Positions 41,813 through 51,004 of a DNA stretch of 64,000 nt are shown piece by piece. Both the position numbers and the translations under genes were made by a program. The DNA comes from Burkholderiales bacterium. GTDB lineage: Bacteria; Pseudomonadota; Gammaproteobacteria; Burkholderiales; Burkholderiaceae_C. Where the stretch lies: positions 1 to 64,000 of the forward strand of contig JAGWUS010000004.1 of assembly GCA_028868305.1 (NCBI GenBank). Reading direction: 5' to 3'. Under the pieces are notes generated by a model. The model saw only the letters and a list, made by a program, of their open reading frames with translations, did no database searches and was not told the DNA's origin. Each line of letters opens with the position of its first letter. The first letter of the stretch is position 1.

Positions 41813-42584
41813 GGACCGGGATGCCGCGCTCGGCCATGCGCGCCTTGGCCTGACCCACAGTGTATTCGCCGTAATGGAAGATGCTGGCAGCCAGCACCGC
41901 GTCGGCGCCGCCCTGTTGCACACCATCGGCCAGATGGTCGAGGTTACCCACACCACCCGAGGCAATCACCGGCACGCTGATGGCGTCGGCCACCGCGCGG
42001 GTCAAGGCCAGGTCAAAACCGGACTTGGTGCCATCGCGGTCCATGCTGGTCAGCAGAATCTCACCCGCACCACGCCGCGCCATCTCGGTGGCCCAGGCCA
42101 CAGCGTCCAGACCGGTATTCTTGCGGCCGCCGTGGCTGTAGACATCCCAGCCTTCACCGCGGTTGAGCAGGTCTTCTCCATAGCGGCGCTTGGCATCAAT
42201 GGCCACCACGATGCACTGCGCACCGTATTTGTGCGATGCGTCTTCAATCACCTGCGGATTGGCCAGAGCGGCCGAGTTGAAGCTGGTCTTGTCGGCGCCG
42301 GCGTTGAGCAGGCGGCGCACATCTTCCACGGTGCGCACCCCGCCGCCCACGGTCAACGGAATGAACACCTGCGAGGCCACCGCTTCAATGATGTGCAAAA
42401 TCAAATCGCGTCCATCGCTGGTGGCGGTAATGTCCAGAAAGGTGAGTTCGTCCGCGCCCTGGTCGTTGTAGCGCGCAGCGATTTCCACCGGGTCACCGGC
42501 ATCGCGCAAATCGACAAAGTTGACGCCCTTGACCACGCGGCCACCGGTGACATCGAGGCAGGGGATGATTCGTTTGGCTAGCAT
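41805..42584 (-). CDS. hisF: Imidazole glycerol phosphate synthase subunit HisF
   Basis: [34 protein letters not shown]. Confidence 0.97.
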   Translation of the reverse strand: MLAKRIIPCLDVTGGRVVKGVNFVDLRDAGDPVEIAARYNDQGADELTFLDITATSDGRDLILHIIEAVASQVFIPLTVGGGVRTVEDVRRLLNAGADKTSFNSAALANPQVIEDASHKYGAQCIVVAIDAKRRYGEDLLNRGEGWDVYSHGGRKNTGLDAVAWATEMARRGAGEILLTSMDRDGTKSGFDLALTRAVADAISVPVIASGGVGNLDHLADGVQQGGADAVLAASIFHYGEYTVGQAKARMAERGIPVRI

Positions 42585-42634
42585 AGGGGGATTGTAGAAG
42601 GGAGGTCGGAGGTGTCGATGCGTGCATCGAGATC

Positions 42635-42901
42635 TCAATCGTCGTAATGTCCACGACACGCGATCACATCCAGATCAGCATCGTCGACGGCATACACCAG
42701 CCGATGTGTTTCATCGATGCGGCGTGACCAGTAGCCCGACAGATTACCCATTAGCGGCTCAGGTTTGCCGATGCCTGCAAAGGGGTCGCGCACTGCGGCT
42801 TCAATCAGGGTGTTGATGCGTCGCAAAGTCTTCTTGTCTTGCCCCTGCCAATAGAGGTAATCGCTCCATGCCGCAGGGGTAAAGCGAATACTACGCGCCA
42901 T
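42635..42901 (-). CDS. yoeB: YoeB/Txe-family mRNA interferase toxin
   Basis: 88 aa; [86 protein letters not shown]. Confidence 0.93.
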   Translation of the reverse strand: MARSIRFTPAAWSDYLYWQGQDKKTLRRINTLIEAAVRDPFAGIGKPEPLMGNLSGYWSRRIDETHRLVYAVDDADLDVIACRGHYDD

Positions 42902-42916
42902 CTTTGGACAGGCCAG

Positions 42917-43171
42917 TCAGGCCTCTGCCAACTTACGACGGACAGCCTTACCCGCCTTGTGCTGTGTGATGGACTTGGCCAGGTGTGCCGCATTGGCCGG
43001 TGTACCCAGCAAGTGCATGGTTTCCATCAAGCTTTGGTAGTGTTCCAGTGACATAACGACCGCATCGGCACCATCTCGGCGGCTGATTACCGTCACATCG
43101 GCATCATCATGCACGCGGTCCAGCACAGTTTTCAGCGCACTACGGGCTTCGGAATAAGTGACGACTTTCAT
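42917..43171 (-). CDS. yefM: YefM/Phd-family antitoxin
   Basis: MKVVTYSEARSALKTVLDRVHDDADVTVISRRDGADAVVMSLEHYQSLMETMHLL; immediately upstream of yoeB. Confidence 0.92.
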   Translation of the reverse strand: MKVVTYSEARSALKTVLDRVHDDADVTVISRRDGADAVVMSLEHYQSLMETMHLLGTPANAAHLAKSITQHKAGKAVRRKLAEA

Positions 43172-43188
43172 CCAGCGCTCCTCCAAAC

Positions 43189-43196
43189 TTGTACAA
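43189..43196. promoter_or_regulatory. Candidate YefM operator palindrome TTGTACAA
   Basis: Perfect 8-bp palindrome containing TGTACA, 18 bp upstream of the yefM start; E. coli YefM operators have TGTACA cores. Confidence 0.55.
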
Positions 43197-43241
43197 AATA
43201 TGGTGCAAGTATAGACGATGCCTGCCTCGGCTGCGGAAGGG

Positions 43242-43982
43242 TTAGCCGTTCAATTCATCCGCGCGCTCTTGCGCCTTCTGGAAATCCAGGTCACCGCTGT
43301 AAATGGCGCGTCCGCAGATCACACCTTCCACGCCCTCATCTTCCACAGCGCACAGGGCTTCAATGTCGGCCATGTTGGACAAACCACCGGAGGCGATGAC
43401 AGGGATGGTCAGGGCCTGGGCCAACTTCACGGTGGCGTCGATGTTGATGCCGCTCAGCATGCCGTCGCGGCCGATGTCGGTGTAGATGATGGACTCCACA
43501 CCGTAGTCTTCAAACTTCTTACCCAGATCGATCACGTCGTGGCGGGTGAGCTTGCTCCAGCCGTCGGTCGCGACCTTGCCGTCGCGGGCGTCCAGGCCCA
43601 CGATGATGTGGCCGCCAAACGCGGTGCAGGCGTCCTGCAGGAAGCCGGGGTTTTTGACCGCAGCCGTGCCAATGATGACGTAGCGCAGGCCCGCATCAAG
43701 GTAGCGCTCGATGGTGTCGAGGTCGCGGATACCGCCGCCGAGCTGCACATCCACTTCACTACCGACGTTTTTGAGAATCTTGCGAATGGCCATCTCGTTC
43801 TTGGGATGCCCTGCAAAAGCACCGTTCAGGTCCACCAGATGCAGACGCCGTGCGCCCTTGTCCACCCAGCTGCGGGCCATGACATCGGGCTCTTCGCCGA
43901 ATGTGGTGGATTGGTCCATATCGCCTTGTTTGAGGCGTACGCAGTGGCCGTCTTTGAGGTCAATCGCAGGAATTAAAAGCAT
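43242..43982 (-). CDS. hisA: HisA phosphoribosylformimino-AICAR ribotide isomerase
   Basis: [32 protein letters not shown]. Confidence 0.97.
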   Translation of the reverse strand: MLLIPAIDLKDGHCVRLKQGDMDQSTTFGEEPDVMARSWVDKGARRLHLVDLNGAFAGHPKNEMAIRKILKNVGSEVDVQLGGGIRDLDTIERYLDAGLRYVIIGTAAVKNPGFLQDACTAFGGHIIVGLDARDGKVATDGWSKLTRHDVIDLGKKFEDYGVESIIYTDIGRDGMLSGINIDATVKLAQALTIPVIASGGLSNMADIEALCAVEDEGVEGVICGRAIYSGDLDFQKAQERADELNG

Positions 43983-44050
43983 GGTGCTTCAGTGGTGGAA
44001 CAAGAAAAGGAAAGGAATGCGGAACCAGGAATGTGCGCAGCAAATGGGAG

Positions 44051-44692
44051 TCAGGGATTCCAGTGGAGGAAGTTCCGGTAGAGGGCCAGGCCGTGTTCTG
44101 CGCTTTTTTCGGGGTGAAACTGGGTAGCGAAAATGTTATCACGCGCAATGGCTGCGGTAAAACGCTGGCCGTAGTCCGTTTCGCCGACGGTGTGGCGCTC
44201 ATCCGACGGTTGGGCGTAATAGCTGTGCACAAAGTAGAAGTAGCTACCGTCCGGGACTTCCCCCCAAACCGGGTGGTTATTGGTCCACACCTGGTTCCAG
44301 CCCATCTGCGGCACTTTGTAACGGCTGCCATCGGGCTGGTGCTGGCCGGCCAGATCGAACTTGACTACCTCTCCAGGAATCAGGCCCAGGCAAGGGGTGT
44401 CCTGCTCCTGGCTGTGGTCCAGCAGCATCTGCATACCTACGCACACGCCCATCAAAGGCTTGTTGGCGGCGGCATGCATGACAGCATCTAACATGCCCGA
44501 ATCGTGCAGTTCGCGCATGCAGTCGCGCATGGCACCTTGCCCCGGCAACACCACGCGTTCGGCATCCATCACTTCCTGGGGGGTGCGTGCCCATACGACG
44601 TCGACACCGGCATCGGCTGCCACATGCATCACGGCCTGGGTGACCGAGCGCAGGTTGCCCATGCCGTAGTCCACCACTGCGACTTTTTTCAC
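44051..44692 (-). CDS. hisH: Imidazole glycerol phosphate synthase subunit HisH
   Basis: [40 protein letters not shown]. Confidence 0.97.
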   Translation of the reverse strand: MKKVAVVDYGMGNLRSVTQAVMHVAADAGVDVVWARTPQEVMDAERVVLPGQGAMRDCMRELHDSGMLDAVMHAAANKPLMGVCVGMQMLLDHSQEQDTPCLGLIPGEVVKFDLAGQHQPDGSRYKVPQMGWNQVWTNNHPVWGEVPDGSYFYFVHSYYAQPSDERHTVGETDYGQRFTAAIARDNIFATQFHPEKSAEHGLALYRNFLHWNP

Positions 44693-45321
44693 TACAGGGA
44701 ACCCTTGGTGGAAGGGATGGTGCCCAGTGCGCGCGGGTCCAGTTCCAGGGCCGAGCGCAGCGCGCGGGCAAAGGCCTTGAACACCGTCTCGGCCTGGTGG
44801 TGGGCGTTTTCGCCCTTGAGGTTGTCGATGTGCAGCGTCACAAACGCATGGTTCACAAAGCCCTGGAAGAACTCATGCACCAGCTGGGTGTCGAGGTTGC
44901 CGATCATGCCGGCCTTGAAAGGCACATCCATCACCAGCCCGGGGCGGCCCGAGAAGTCGATCACCACGCGGCTCAAGGCCTCGTCCAGCGGCACATAGGC
45001 GTGGCCATAGCGGCGGATACCTTTTTTGTCGCCCACGGCCTGGTGAAAGGCCTGGCCCAGGGTGATGCCGACGTCTTCCACCGTGTGGTGGCCGTCAATG
45101 TGCAGGTCACCGTCGGCCTCGATATCGAGGTCGATCATGCCGTGGCGGGCAATCTGGTCGAGCATGTGGTCAAAGAAGCCAATGCCGGTAGACAGGCGCG
45201 ACTGGCCGGTGCCGTCGAGGTTGACCTTGACGCGAATGCGCGTCTCGGCCGTTTTGCGGTTCACCTCGGCAATGCGTGGCGTCACGATCACAGGCACTTC
45301 AGTCAAGGGGTAATTCGTCAT
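44692..45321 (-). CDS. hisB: Imidazoleglycerol-phosphate dehydratase
   Basis: [42 protein letters not shown]. Confidence 0.97.
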   Translation of the reverse strand: MTNYPLTEVPVIVTPRIAEVNRKTAETRIRVKVNLDGTGQSRLSTGIGFFDHMLDQIARHGMIDLDIEADGDLHIDGHHTVEDVGITLGQAFHQAVGDKKGIRRYGHAYVPLDEALSRVVIDFSGRPGLVMDVPFKAGMIGNLDTQLVHEFFQGFVNHAFVTLHIDNLKGENAHHQAETVFKAFARALRSALELDPRALGTIPSTKGSL

Positions 45322-46484
45322 AGCGATTCTTTCAAAGCGGTGAGCAACTGCAGGTTTTCATCGGCGGTGCCGACCGTCAGGCGCAGGCAGTTGGCCAGCA
45401 ATGGATGCATTTTAGAAACGTTCTTGACCAGAACACCGCGCGCCTTGAGGCCATCGAACACTTTTTGTGCACGTTCTCCTTCACCCAGGATACGGATGAG
45501 GATCATGTTGGCATCACTGTCCCAGGCCTTCACACCGTCCATGGTTCGCAAAACTATCAAAAGCATAGCACGCTGTGCAAGCACATCCTGGGCTTGGGCC
45601 GCAAACACATCCTGATGCGCCAATGCAAACAGCGCGCACTCGTAGTTCAGCACGCTGATGTTATAGGGCGGGCGCACCTTGTCGACCTGGGCGATGAGCG
45701 CTGCAGAGCCCATCATGTAGCCCAAGCGCACACCAGCCAGGCCAAATTTGCTCATGGTGCGCATCAGCAGCACATGGGCGTTTTGCGCCGGGTTGGCGCG
45801 GATCACGTCGAAATACGTGCGGCTGGAAAACGGCTGGTAGGCCTCGTCAATCACCACCAGGCTGCCCGCAGCGGCCCCGGCTGCCACCACCCGGGCCATG
45901 TCGGCCTCGTCCCAAAGGTTGGCGGTGGGGTTGTTGGGGTAAGCCAGGTAGATGATCGCGGGCTGGCGCTCGGTAATCGCCTGGACCATGGCGGGCACAT
46001 CCAGCGCGAAGTCGGCGGTGAGTGGCACACCACAGAAGTCCAGCCCCTGCAGTTGCGCGCTCATGGCGTACATCACGAACCCTGGCACAGGTGCCAGGAT
46101 CACCGGTTTGGGAGTACCAGGCTGTGCAGGCACATCGCAGGCCATGGCCAGCAGCGAGATGATCTCGTCCGAGCCATTGCCCAGCATGATGTCAAAGCCC
46201 CCGGGCATGCCAGCATGGGCAGCCAGTGCACGGCGCAGGTCGTTCACACGGCCGTCGGGGTAGCGGTTCAATGCCAGCGCACCCAGGCGCTTGCCCAATG
46301 CCTCCTGCAGTTCGGGCGGCAGGCGGTGCGGGTTCTCCATGGCGTCGAGCTTGACCATGCCTTTGGAATCCTGAATGGCGTAGGCGTGCATGGACTGCAC
46401 GTCCTGGCGGATGCGGCGCTGGATCAGTGCCTGAACAGCGCTATCGTTAGCGGCAGGGGTGGTGGTATGGGTGGCTTGGGTCAT
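45318..46484 (-). CDS. hisC: Histidinol-phosphate aminotransferase
   Basis: [44 protein letters not shown]. Confidence 0.95.
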   Translation of the reverse strand: MTQATHTTTPAANDSAVQALIQRRIRQDVQSMHAYAIQDSKGMVKLDAMENPHRLPPELQEALGKRLGALALNRYPDGRVNDLRRALAAHAGMPGGFDIMLGNGSDEIISLLAMACDVPAQPGTPKPVILAPVPGFVMYAMSAQLQGLDFCGVPLTADFALDVPAMVQAITERQPAIIYLAYPNNPTANLWDEADMARVVAAGAAAGSLVVIDEAYQPFSSRTYFDVIRANPAQNAHVLLMRTMSKFGLAGVRLGYMMGSAALIAQVDKVRPPYNISVLNYECALFALAHQDVFAAQAQDVLAQRAMLLIVLRTMDGVKAWDSDANMILIRILGEGERAQKVFDGLKARGVLVKNVSKMHPLLANCLRLTVGTADENLQLLTALKESL

Positions 46485-46502
46485 GGTGGCTTCTTGGAAA
46501 AA

Positions 46503-46967
46503 CTAGTCAACCAGCGCCAGTTCGGCGGGGGTCGTTTCAAGCGGATGGAGGACGGTGACGCCATCGATCTGCTGCAGATGCGGCAGGTCCAGCGACAACA
46601 CATGGCTGGCGCCACTTTGTGCAGCCGCCGCCACGATGAGTGCATCCCAGTACGGCAAGCCAAAACGGGCCTCCACACCCCAGGCGGTTTCCACTGTCTG
46701 GTGGTCAATCTGCCAGGGCTGCCAGAGCTGGTAGCGGCGCAGCTTGGCGCGTGCATCGCCCTGCGGCATGCCAAAGTGCTGCGTGGCACTGACGTAATAG
46801 GCATTGAGCACCTGCGTGCTGATCCGCCCGGCACGGCGTTGCCACAGAGCGTGCAGCCAGCCGCGGATGCGGGTTTGGCGGTCTGCATCGAACGCATCAT
46901 CGGCTGCCAGCAGTACGTTGGTGTCGACAAAAACCATGGCCCCTGCGGCCGGCAATGCACTAGCCAT
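46503..46967 (-). CDS. PIN-domain toxin (VapC-like)
   Basis: 154 aa; VFVDTNVLLAADD, YWDALIVAAAAQSGASHVLSLDL conserved acidic PIN motifs. Confidence 0.85.
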   Translation of the reverse strand: MASALPAAGAMVFVDTNVLLAADDAFDADRQTRIRGWLHALWQRRAGRISTQVLNAYYVSATQHFGMPQGDARAKLRRYQLWQPWQIDHQTVETAWGVEARFGLPYWDALIVAAAAQSGASHVLSLDLPHLQQIDGVTVLHPLETTPAELALVD

Positions 46968-47184
46968 TCAGGACCTCCCGCTGCGGGTAGGGCTTGCCAC
47001 CGGAGCTGAACGACGAAGTGTCCGCCACCCAGTCGCGCTGTGCACGGGCGTAGGCGTCATCGTGCTGCATCTTGTCGGTGAGCATCTCACCCACCAGCCG
47101 CGACACACTGGTGTTGCGCCGGGCCGCCTCAATGCGCACCCACTCCAGGGTGGCGTCTTCCACGGTGATGGTGACATTTTTCAT
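46960..47184 (-). CDS. Ribbon-helix-helix antitoxin (CopG-like)
   Basis: 74 aa; MKNVTITVEDATLEWVRIEAARRNTSVSRLVGEML; stop overlaps the PIN gene start. Confidence 0.82.
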   Translation of the reverse strand: MKNVTITVEDATLEWVRIEAARRNTSVSRLVGEMLTDKMQHDDAYARAQRDWVADTSSFSSGGKPYPQREVLNG

Positions 47185-47196
47185 CCCACAAATATT

Positions 47197-47227
47197 ACAC
47201 GAATTTCGTGTTACACGAATTTCGTGT
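47197..47227. promoter_or_regulatory. Two tandem 15-bp palindromes, candidate antitoxin operator
   Basis: ACACGAATTTCGTGT (47197-47211), spacer t, ACACGAATTTCGTGT (47213-47227), starting 13 bp upstream of the RHH antitoxin start. Confidence 0.75.
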
Positions 47228-47246
47228 TTTTATGAACGAAAAAATT

Positions 47247-47315
47247 TGCTACTGAATCAATAGCTGCTTGTGTAAGCGCTTCGCGGGCTTAGGGCACTTT
47301 TATCTCACAACTGCG
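47247..47315 (+). repeat. AT-rich palindromic dispersed repeat copy
   Basis: TTGCTACTGAATCAATAGCTGCTTGTGTAAGCGCTTCGCGGGCTTAGGGC. Confidence 0.65.
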
Positions 47316-47401
47316 TTACCACTGCCACGCCATACGTCAGGTTCAATCTTCAGGCAACTCGCTGCGCAGCCGGCGCGCGCTTGTCGCCAGGATCCTGGTT
47401 G

Positions 47402-47779
47402 CTATTGACAGGGATATACCGAGGCCAGCGCGTTGGTAAGCACCAATTGCACCGACATGTCCGCTTCATACACGCCCTCATTGCGCTTGAGTTCGGTGTC
47501 AAACAGGCTGCGGGCCATGCTGGGTTGCAGACGGCGGCCGCTAAGGCAGATGCTGGGCTTGGCACCGTTGCGCACATCCTGCGCCTGGGCTTCCAGCGCG
47601 CCTTCCATCACACCGACCAGGTAGTAGTTGATGTAGTTGGCACCCTGTCGGGTGTCGGATTTTTCCAGGGCGCGCAATTCGCGCAATGTCATGGCGTAGG
47701 CAGGTGCGCACCACAGCACACCCAGGAACACGCCAATAGCCGCAAGCTGAAACGCAGTGGATTGTTGGGTTCTGGGCAT
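47402..47779 (-). CDS. Secreted protein, possibly Rap1a/Tai-like
   Basis: MPRTQQSTAFQLAAIGVFLGVLWCAPAYA signal peptide, then INYYLVGVMEGALEAQ...ICLSGRRLQPSMARSLFDTELKRNEGVYEADMSVQLVLTNALASVYPCQ. Family assignment is by pattern only. Confidence 0.6.
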   Translation of the reverse strand: MPRTQQSTAFQLAAIGVFLGVLWCAPAYAMTLRELRALEKSDTRQGANYINYYLVGVMEGALEAQAQDVRNGAKPSICLSGRRLQPSMARSLFDTELKRNEGVYEADMSVQLVLTNALASVYPCQ

Positions 47780-47786
47780 ATTGAAT

Positions 47787-48968
47787 CTATTCTGCCAGCG
47801 CCAAATCACGCCAGGCAACAACATCGACGCTACTTCGGTTGGCACTCACGTCGCCGCCGTACAGCAGAGCATTGCGCGTTTGTTGACCTAAGTGGCGCTG
47901 CACTACAGCCAAAGCCGAAAACCAGCTCTGCGAGAGCGTTTGGCCGGACTTCACTTCCACAAGAGTAATGCCACCGTCTTGCTCCAGTAAAAAATCCACC
48001 TCATTGCCAATGTTGTCGCGCCAAAAATAGAGTGGCTGAGCGTTGCCTCTGACGGCGCGCCACTTCAGCGCTTCCGTGGCCACCCATGTCTCAAACAGCG
48101 CTCCCCGCGCATAGTGGGTCTGCATATCGCGCTCGGACGTAATCCCCAGCAGCCAGGCACAAAGCCCGGTGTCCAGAAAATAGAGCTTGGGTGTTTTTAC
48201 CAATCGCTTGCCGAAATTGCGGTGGTATGGCACTATGCGCTTGACGATAAAACTGGCTTCCAGCAGATTGACCCAGGCATTGGCTGTGGGCTGCGAAATG
48301 CCACAGTCATTGGCAAGACCGTTGAGATTGAGCAGCTGACCAGTGCGAGCCGCGCACAAGCGCATGAAGCGCTGAAAAATCCCCAGGTCGTGCACCGCCG
48401 ACAAACTGCGCACATCCCGCTCCAGATAACTGGCCACGTAGCTGGCGTAAAAACGCTGTGGATCGAGTCCACGCGCATACACCGCCGGGTAACCGCCCTT
48501 CAAAAGATAACCGTCAAGCGAAGCTGGTGCGACATTGGCGTCCACGAGTTCCTTCAGCCGCAAGGGGTGCATGTCGAGCAACGATGCACGGCCAGCCAGA
48601 CTTTGTGTCACTCCAGCCAACAAGGAAAACTGCTGCGAGCCCGATAAAACATATTGGCCCATCCGACCACTGTGATCGACTGCCGTCTGGATATAAGAAA
48701 AAAGCTGCGGCACATGCTGCGCCTCGTCAATGATGAGTGGGGCCGGATAGCGCTTGAGAAAAGCACGCGGATCGGATTGTGCGAATTCACGCATATCCAG
48801 GTCTTCCAGCGAGACCATTCTCCAGTGCGCAAGTGCCTGCCGCAGCAAAGTGGACTTACCCACTTGCCGCGCGCCCGTCACCACCACCACCGGATACTGT
48901 TGCAGAGATTGCAAAAGCAGCGACGTCAGGCTGCGATGGTAGGTTGCTTGGGTTGCTGGATCCGGCAT
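47787..48968 (-). CDS. AAA ATPase with DUF4143-type C-terminal domain
   Basis: 393 aa; VVVVTGARQVGKSTLLRQAL, LIIDEAQHVPQLFSYIQTAVD, YVLSGSQQFSLLAGVTQSLAGR, C-terminal NEVDFLLEQDGGITLVEVKSGQT. Confidence 0.9.
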   Translation of the reverse strand: MPDPATQATYHRSLTSLLLQSLQQYPVVVVTGARQVGKSTLLRQALAHWRMVSLEDLDMREFAQSDPRAFLKRYPAPLIIDEAQHVPQLFSYIQTAVDHSGRMGQYVLSGSQQFSLLAGVTQSLAGRASLLDMHPLRLKELVDANVAPASLDGYLLKGGYPAVYARGLDPQRFYASYVASYLERDVRSLSAVHDLGIFQRFMRLCAARTGQLLNLNGLANDCGISQPTANAWVNLLEASFIVKRIVPYHRNFGKRLVKTPKLYFLDTGLCAWLLGITSERDMQTHYARGALFETWVATEALKWRAVRGNAQPLYFWRDNIGNEVDFLLEQDGGITLVEVKSGQTLSQSWFSALAVVQRHLGQQTRNALLYGGDVSANRSSVDVVAWRDLALAE

Positions 48969-49013
48969 TTTGCTATTTTAATATTCAATCTTGAAATAGC
49001 AAATTTGAATAAA
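48969..49013. promoter_or_regulatory. Overlapping inverted repeats upstream of the DUF4143-type ATPase gene
   Basis: TTTGCTATTT (48969-48978) / AAATAGCAAA (48994-49003); also TATTCAA (48982-48988) / TTGAATA (49005-49011). Confidence 0.6.
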
Positions 49014-50336
49014 CTACTGTTCGTGCAGCCGCATTTCCGCTGCACGGGCGTGGGCTTGCAGGCCTTCACCGTGCGCCAGCACCGAGGCGATTTGCCCCAG
49101 GGCCTGCGCACCCTGCTCGCTCACCTCGATCAGGCTGCTGCGCTTCTGGAAGTCGTACACGCCCAGCGGGCTGCTGAAGCGCGCGGTACCACTGGTGGGT
49201 AGCACGTGGTTGGGGCCGGCACAGTAGTCACCCAGGCTCTCGGACGTATAGGCGCCAAGGAAGATGGCGCCGGCGTGTTTGAGCAGCGGTTCCCACTTGT
49301 GGGGGTCGTTACTGGACACTTCCAGGTGCTCGGGCGCGATGCGGTTGCTGATCTCACAGGCTTCTTCCATGCTGCGCGTGTGAATCAGCGCGCCACGGCC
49401 AGTCAGGCTTTTGGCGATGATTTCGGCACGCGGCATGTCGTTCAACAGACGGTTGATGCTCTCCTGCACCTGGTCAATGTAGGCCGCATCGGGGCACAGC
49501 AGAATGCTCTGCGCCAGTTCGTCGTGCTCGGCCTGGCTGAACAGGTCCATCGCCACCCAATCGGGCGGTGTGCTGCCATCGGCCAGCACCAGAATTTCGC
49601 TGGGGCCGGCAATCATGTCGATGCCCACGGTGCCAAACACGCGGCGCTTGGCGGCAGCCACATAGGCGTTGCCGGGGCCGGTGATTTTGTGCACGGCCGG
49701 AATGCTCTGCGTGCCATAGGCCAGTGCGGCCACGGCTTGTGCACCGCCTATAGTGAAGGCGCGGGTCACGCCGGCCACGTAGGCAGCCGCCAGCACCAGT
49801 GCATTTTTTTCACCTTTTGGAGTGGGTACCACCATGATGATCTCGCCCACACCGGCCACATGCGCGGGAATGGCGTTCATCAGCACGCTGCTCGGATACG
49901 CCGCCTTGCCGCCAGGCACGTAGATGCCCACGCGGTCCAACGGGGTGACTTTCTGACCCAGCAAAGTGCCGTCTTCGTCGCGGTAGCTCCAGCTCTCGCC
50001 CGAGGCCTTTTTCTGAGCTTCGTGGTAACTGCGTACGCGTTTGGCGGCGGCCTCGAGGGCGGTGCGTTGCTGCGCAGGAATGCTGTCAAACGCAGCCTTG
50101 AGTTCGGCCTGGGTTAGCTCCAGCGCCTGCATGTCGGGCACGGTCAGGCCGTCGAAGCGGGCGGTGTACTCCAGCACGGCGGCATCACCACGCTGCTGCA
50201 CATCGGCCAGGATGTCGGCCACGCGCTGCTCGATGGCCGCATCGGTATCGGCAGACCAATGCAGACGCGCATTGAACTGGGCATCAAACTGGGCGTCAGC
50301 CGTTGAAAGACGAGCGGGAGCAGCTATAAAATTCAT
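49014..50336 (-). CDS. hisD: Histidinol dehydrogenase
   Basis: [53 protein letters not shown]. Confidence 0.97.
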   Translation of the reverse strand: MNFIAAPARLSTADAQFDAQFNARLHWSADTDAAIEQRVADILADVQQRGDAAVLEYTARFDGLTVPDMQALELTQAELKAAFDSIPAQQRTALEAAAKRVRSYHEAQKKASGESWSYRDEDGTLLGQKVTPLDRVGIYVPGGKAAYPSSVLMNAIPAHVAGVGEIIMVVPTPKGEKNALVLAAAYVAGVTRAFTIGGAQAVAALAYGTQSIPAVHKITGPGNAYVAAAKRRVFGTVGIDMIAGPSEILVLADGSTPPDWVAMDLFSQAEHDELAQSILLCPDAAYIDQVQESINRLLNDMPRAEIIAKSLTGRGALIHTRSMEEACEISNRIAPEHLEVSSNDPHKWEPLLKHAGAIFLGAYTSESLGDYCAGPNHVLPTSGTARFSSPLGVYDFQKRSSLIEVSEQGAQALGQIASVLAHGEGLQAHARAAEMRLHEQ

Positions 50337-50345
50337 AGCAATTTT
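50319..50345 (-). repeat. AT-rich palindromic dispersed repeat, short copy overlapping the hisD start
   Basis: Minus strand TTGCTATGAATTTTATAGCTGCT; the hisD ATG is inside the palindrome. Confidence 0.55.
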
Positions 50346-50353
50346 AAATCAAG

Positions 50354-51004
50354 TTACTTACCCACCGCGCCCGCGAAGGCATCGATGATCTTGCGAATCG
50401 ACTCCTGCTTGAGTTTGAGCGCAGCCTGGTTGACCACCAGCCGCGAGCTGATGTCCATGATGCGCTCCACCTCGACCAGGTGGTTGGCCTTGAGCGTGTT
50501 GCCGGTGGACACCAGATCCACGATGGCATCGGCCATGCCCACAAGCGGCGCCAGCTCCATGCTGCCGTAGAGCTTGATCAAGTCCACGTGCACGCCCTTG
50601 CTGGCGAAAAACTCGCGCGCAATGGCCACATATTTGGTCGCCACGGTCAGGCGTGAGCCCTGCTTGACGGCCGACGCATAGTCAAAGTCGGCACGCACGG
50701 CCACGCTGATGCGGCATTTGGCGATTTGCAAATCCAGCGGCTGGTACAGCCCCTGGCTGCCGTGCTCCAGCAGTGTGTCCTTGCCGGTGATGCCCAGATC
50801 GGCACCGCCGTACTGCACGTAAGTGGGCACATCGGTGGCGCGCACCACAAGCACACGGACGTTGGGCTGGTTGGTATCCAGAATCAGCTTGCGCGATTTT
50901 TCGGGATCGTCCAGCACCTCAATGCCTGCAGCTTTGAGCAGCGGGATGGTTTCTTCAAAAATCCGGCCTTTGGACAGGGCGAGTGTGATCATGTCGGTAC
51001 TCAT
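50354..51004 (-). CDS. hisG: ATP phosphoribosyltransferase (short form)
   Basis: [38 protein letters not shown]-type motif. Confidence 0.96.
   Translation of the reverse strand: MSTDMITLALSKGRIFEETIPLLKAAGIEVLDDPEKSRKLILDTNQPNVRVLVVRATDVPTYVQYGGADLGITGKDTLLEHGSQGLYQPLDLQIAKCRISVAVRADFDYASAVKQGSRLTVATKYVAIAREFFASKGVHVDLIKLYGSMELAPLVGMADAIVDLVSTGNTLKANHLVEVERIMDISSRLVVNQAALKLKQESIRKIIDAFAGAVGK

Noticed and set aside
45405-47009. 534-aa plus-strand ORF opposite hisC and the PIN/RHH pair
   Set aside because: Antisense to well-supported genes; His/Gln/Arg-rich shadow ORF without recognisable motifs.
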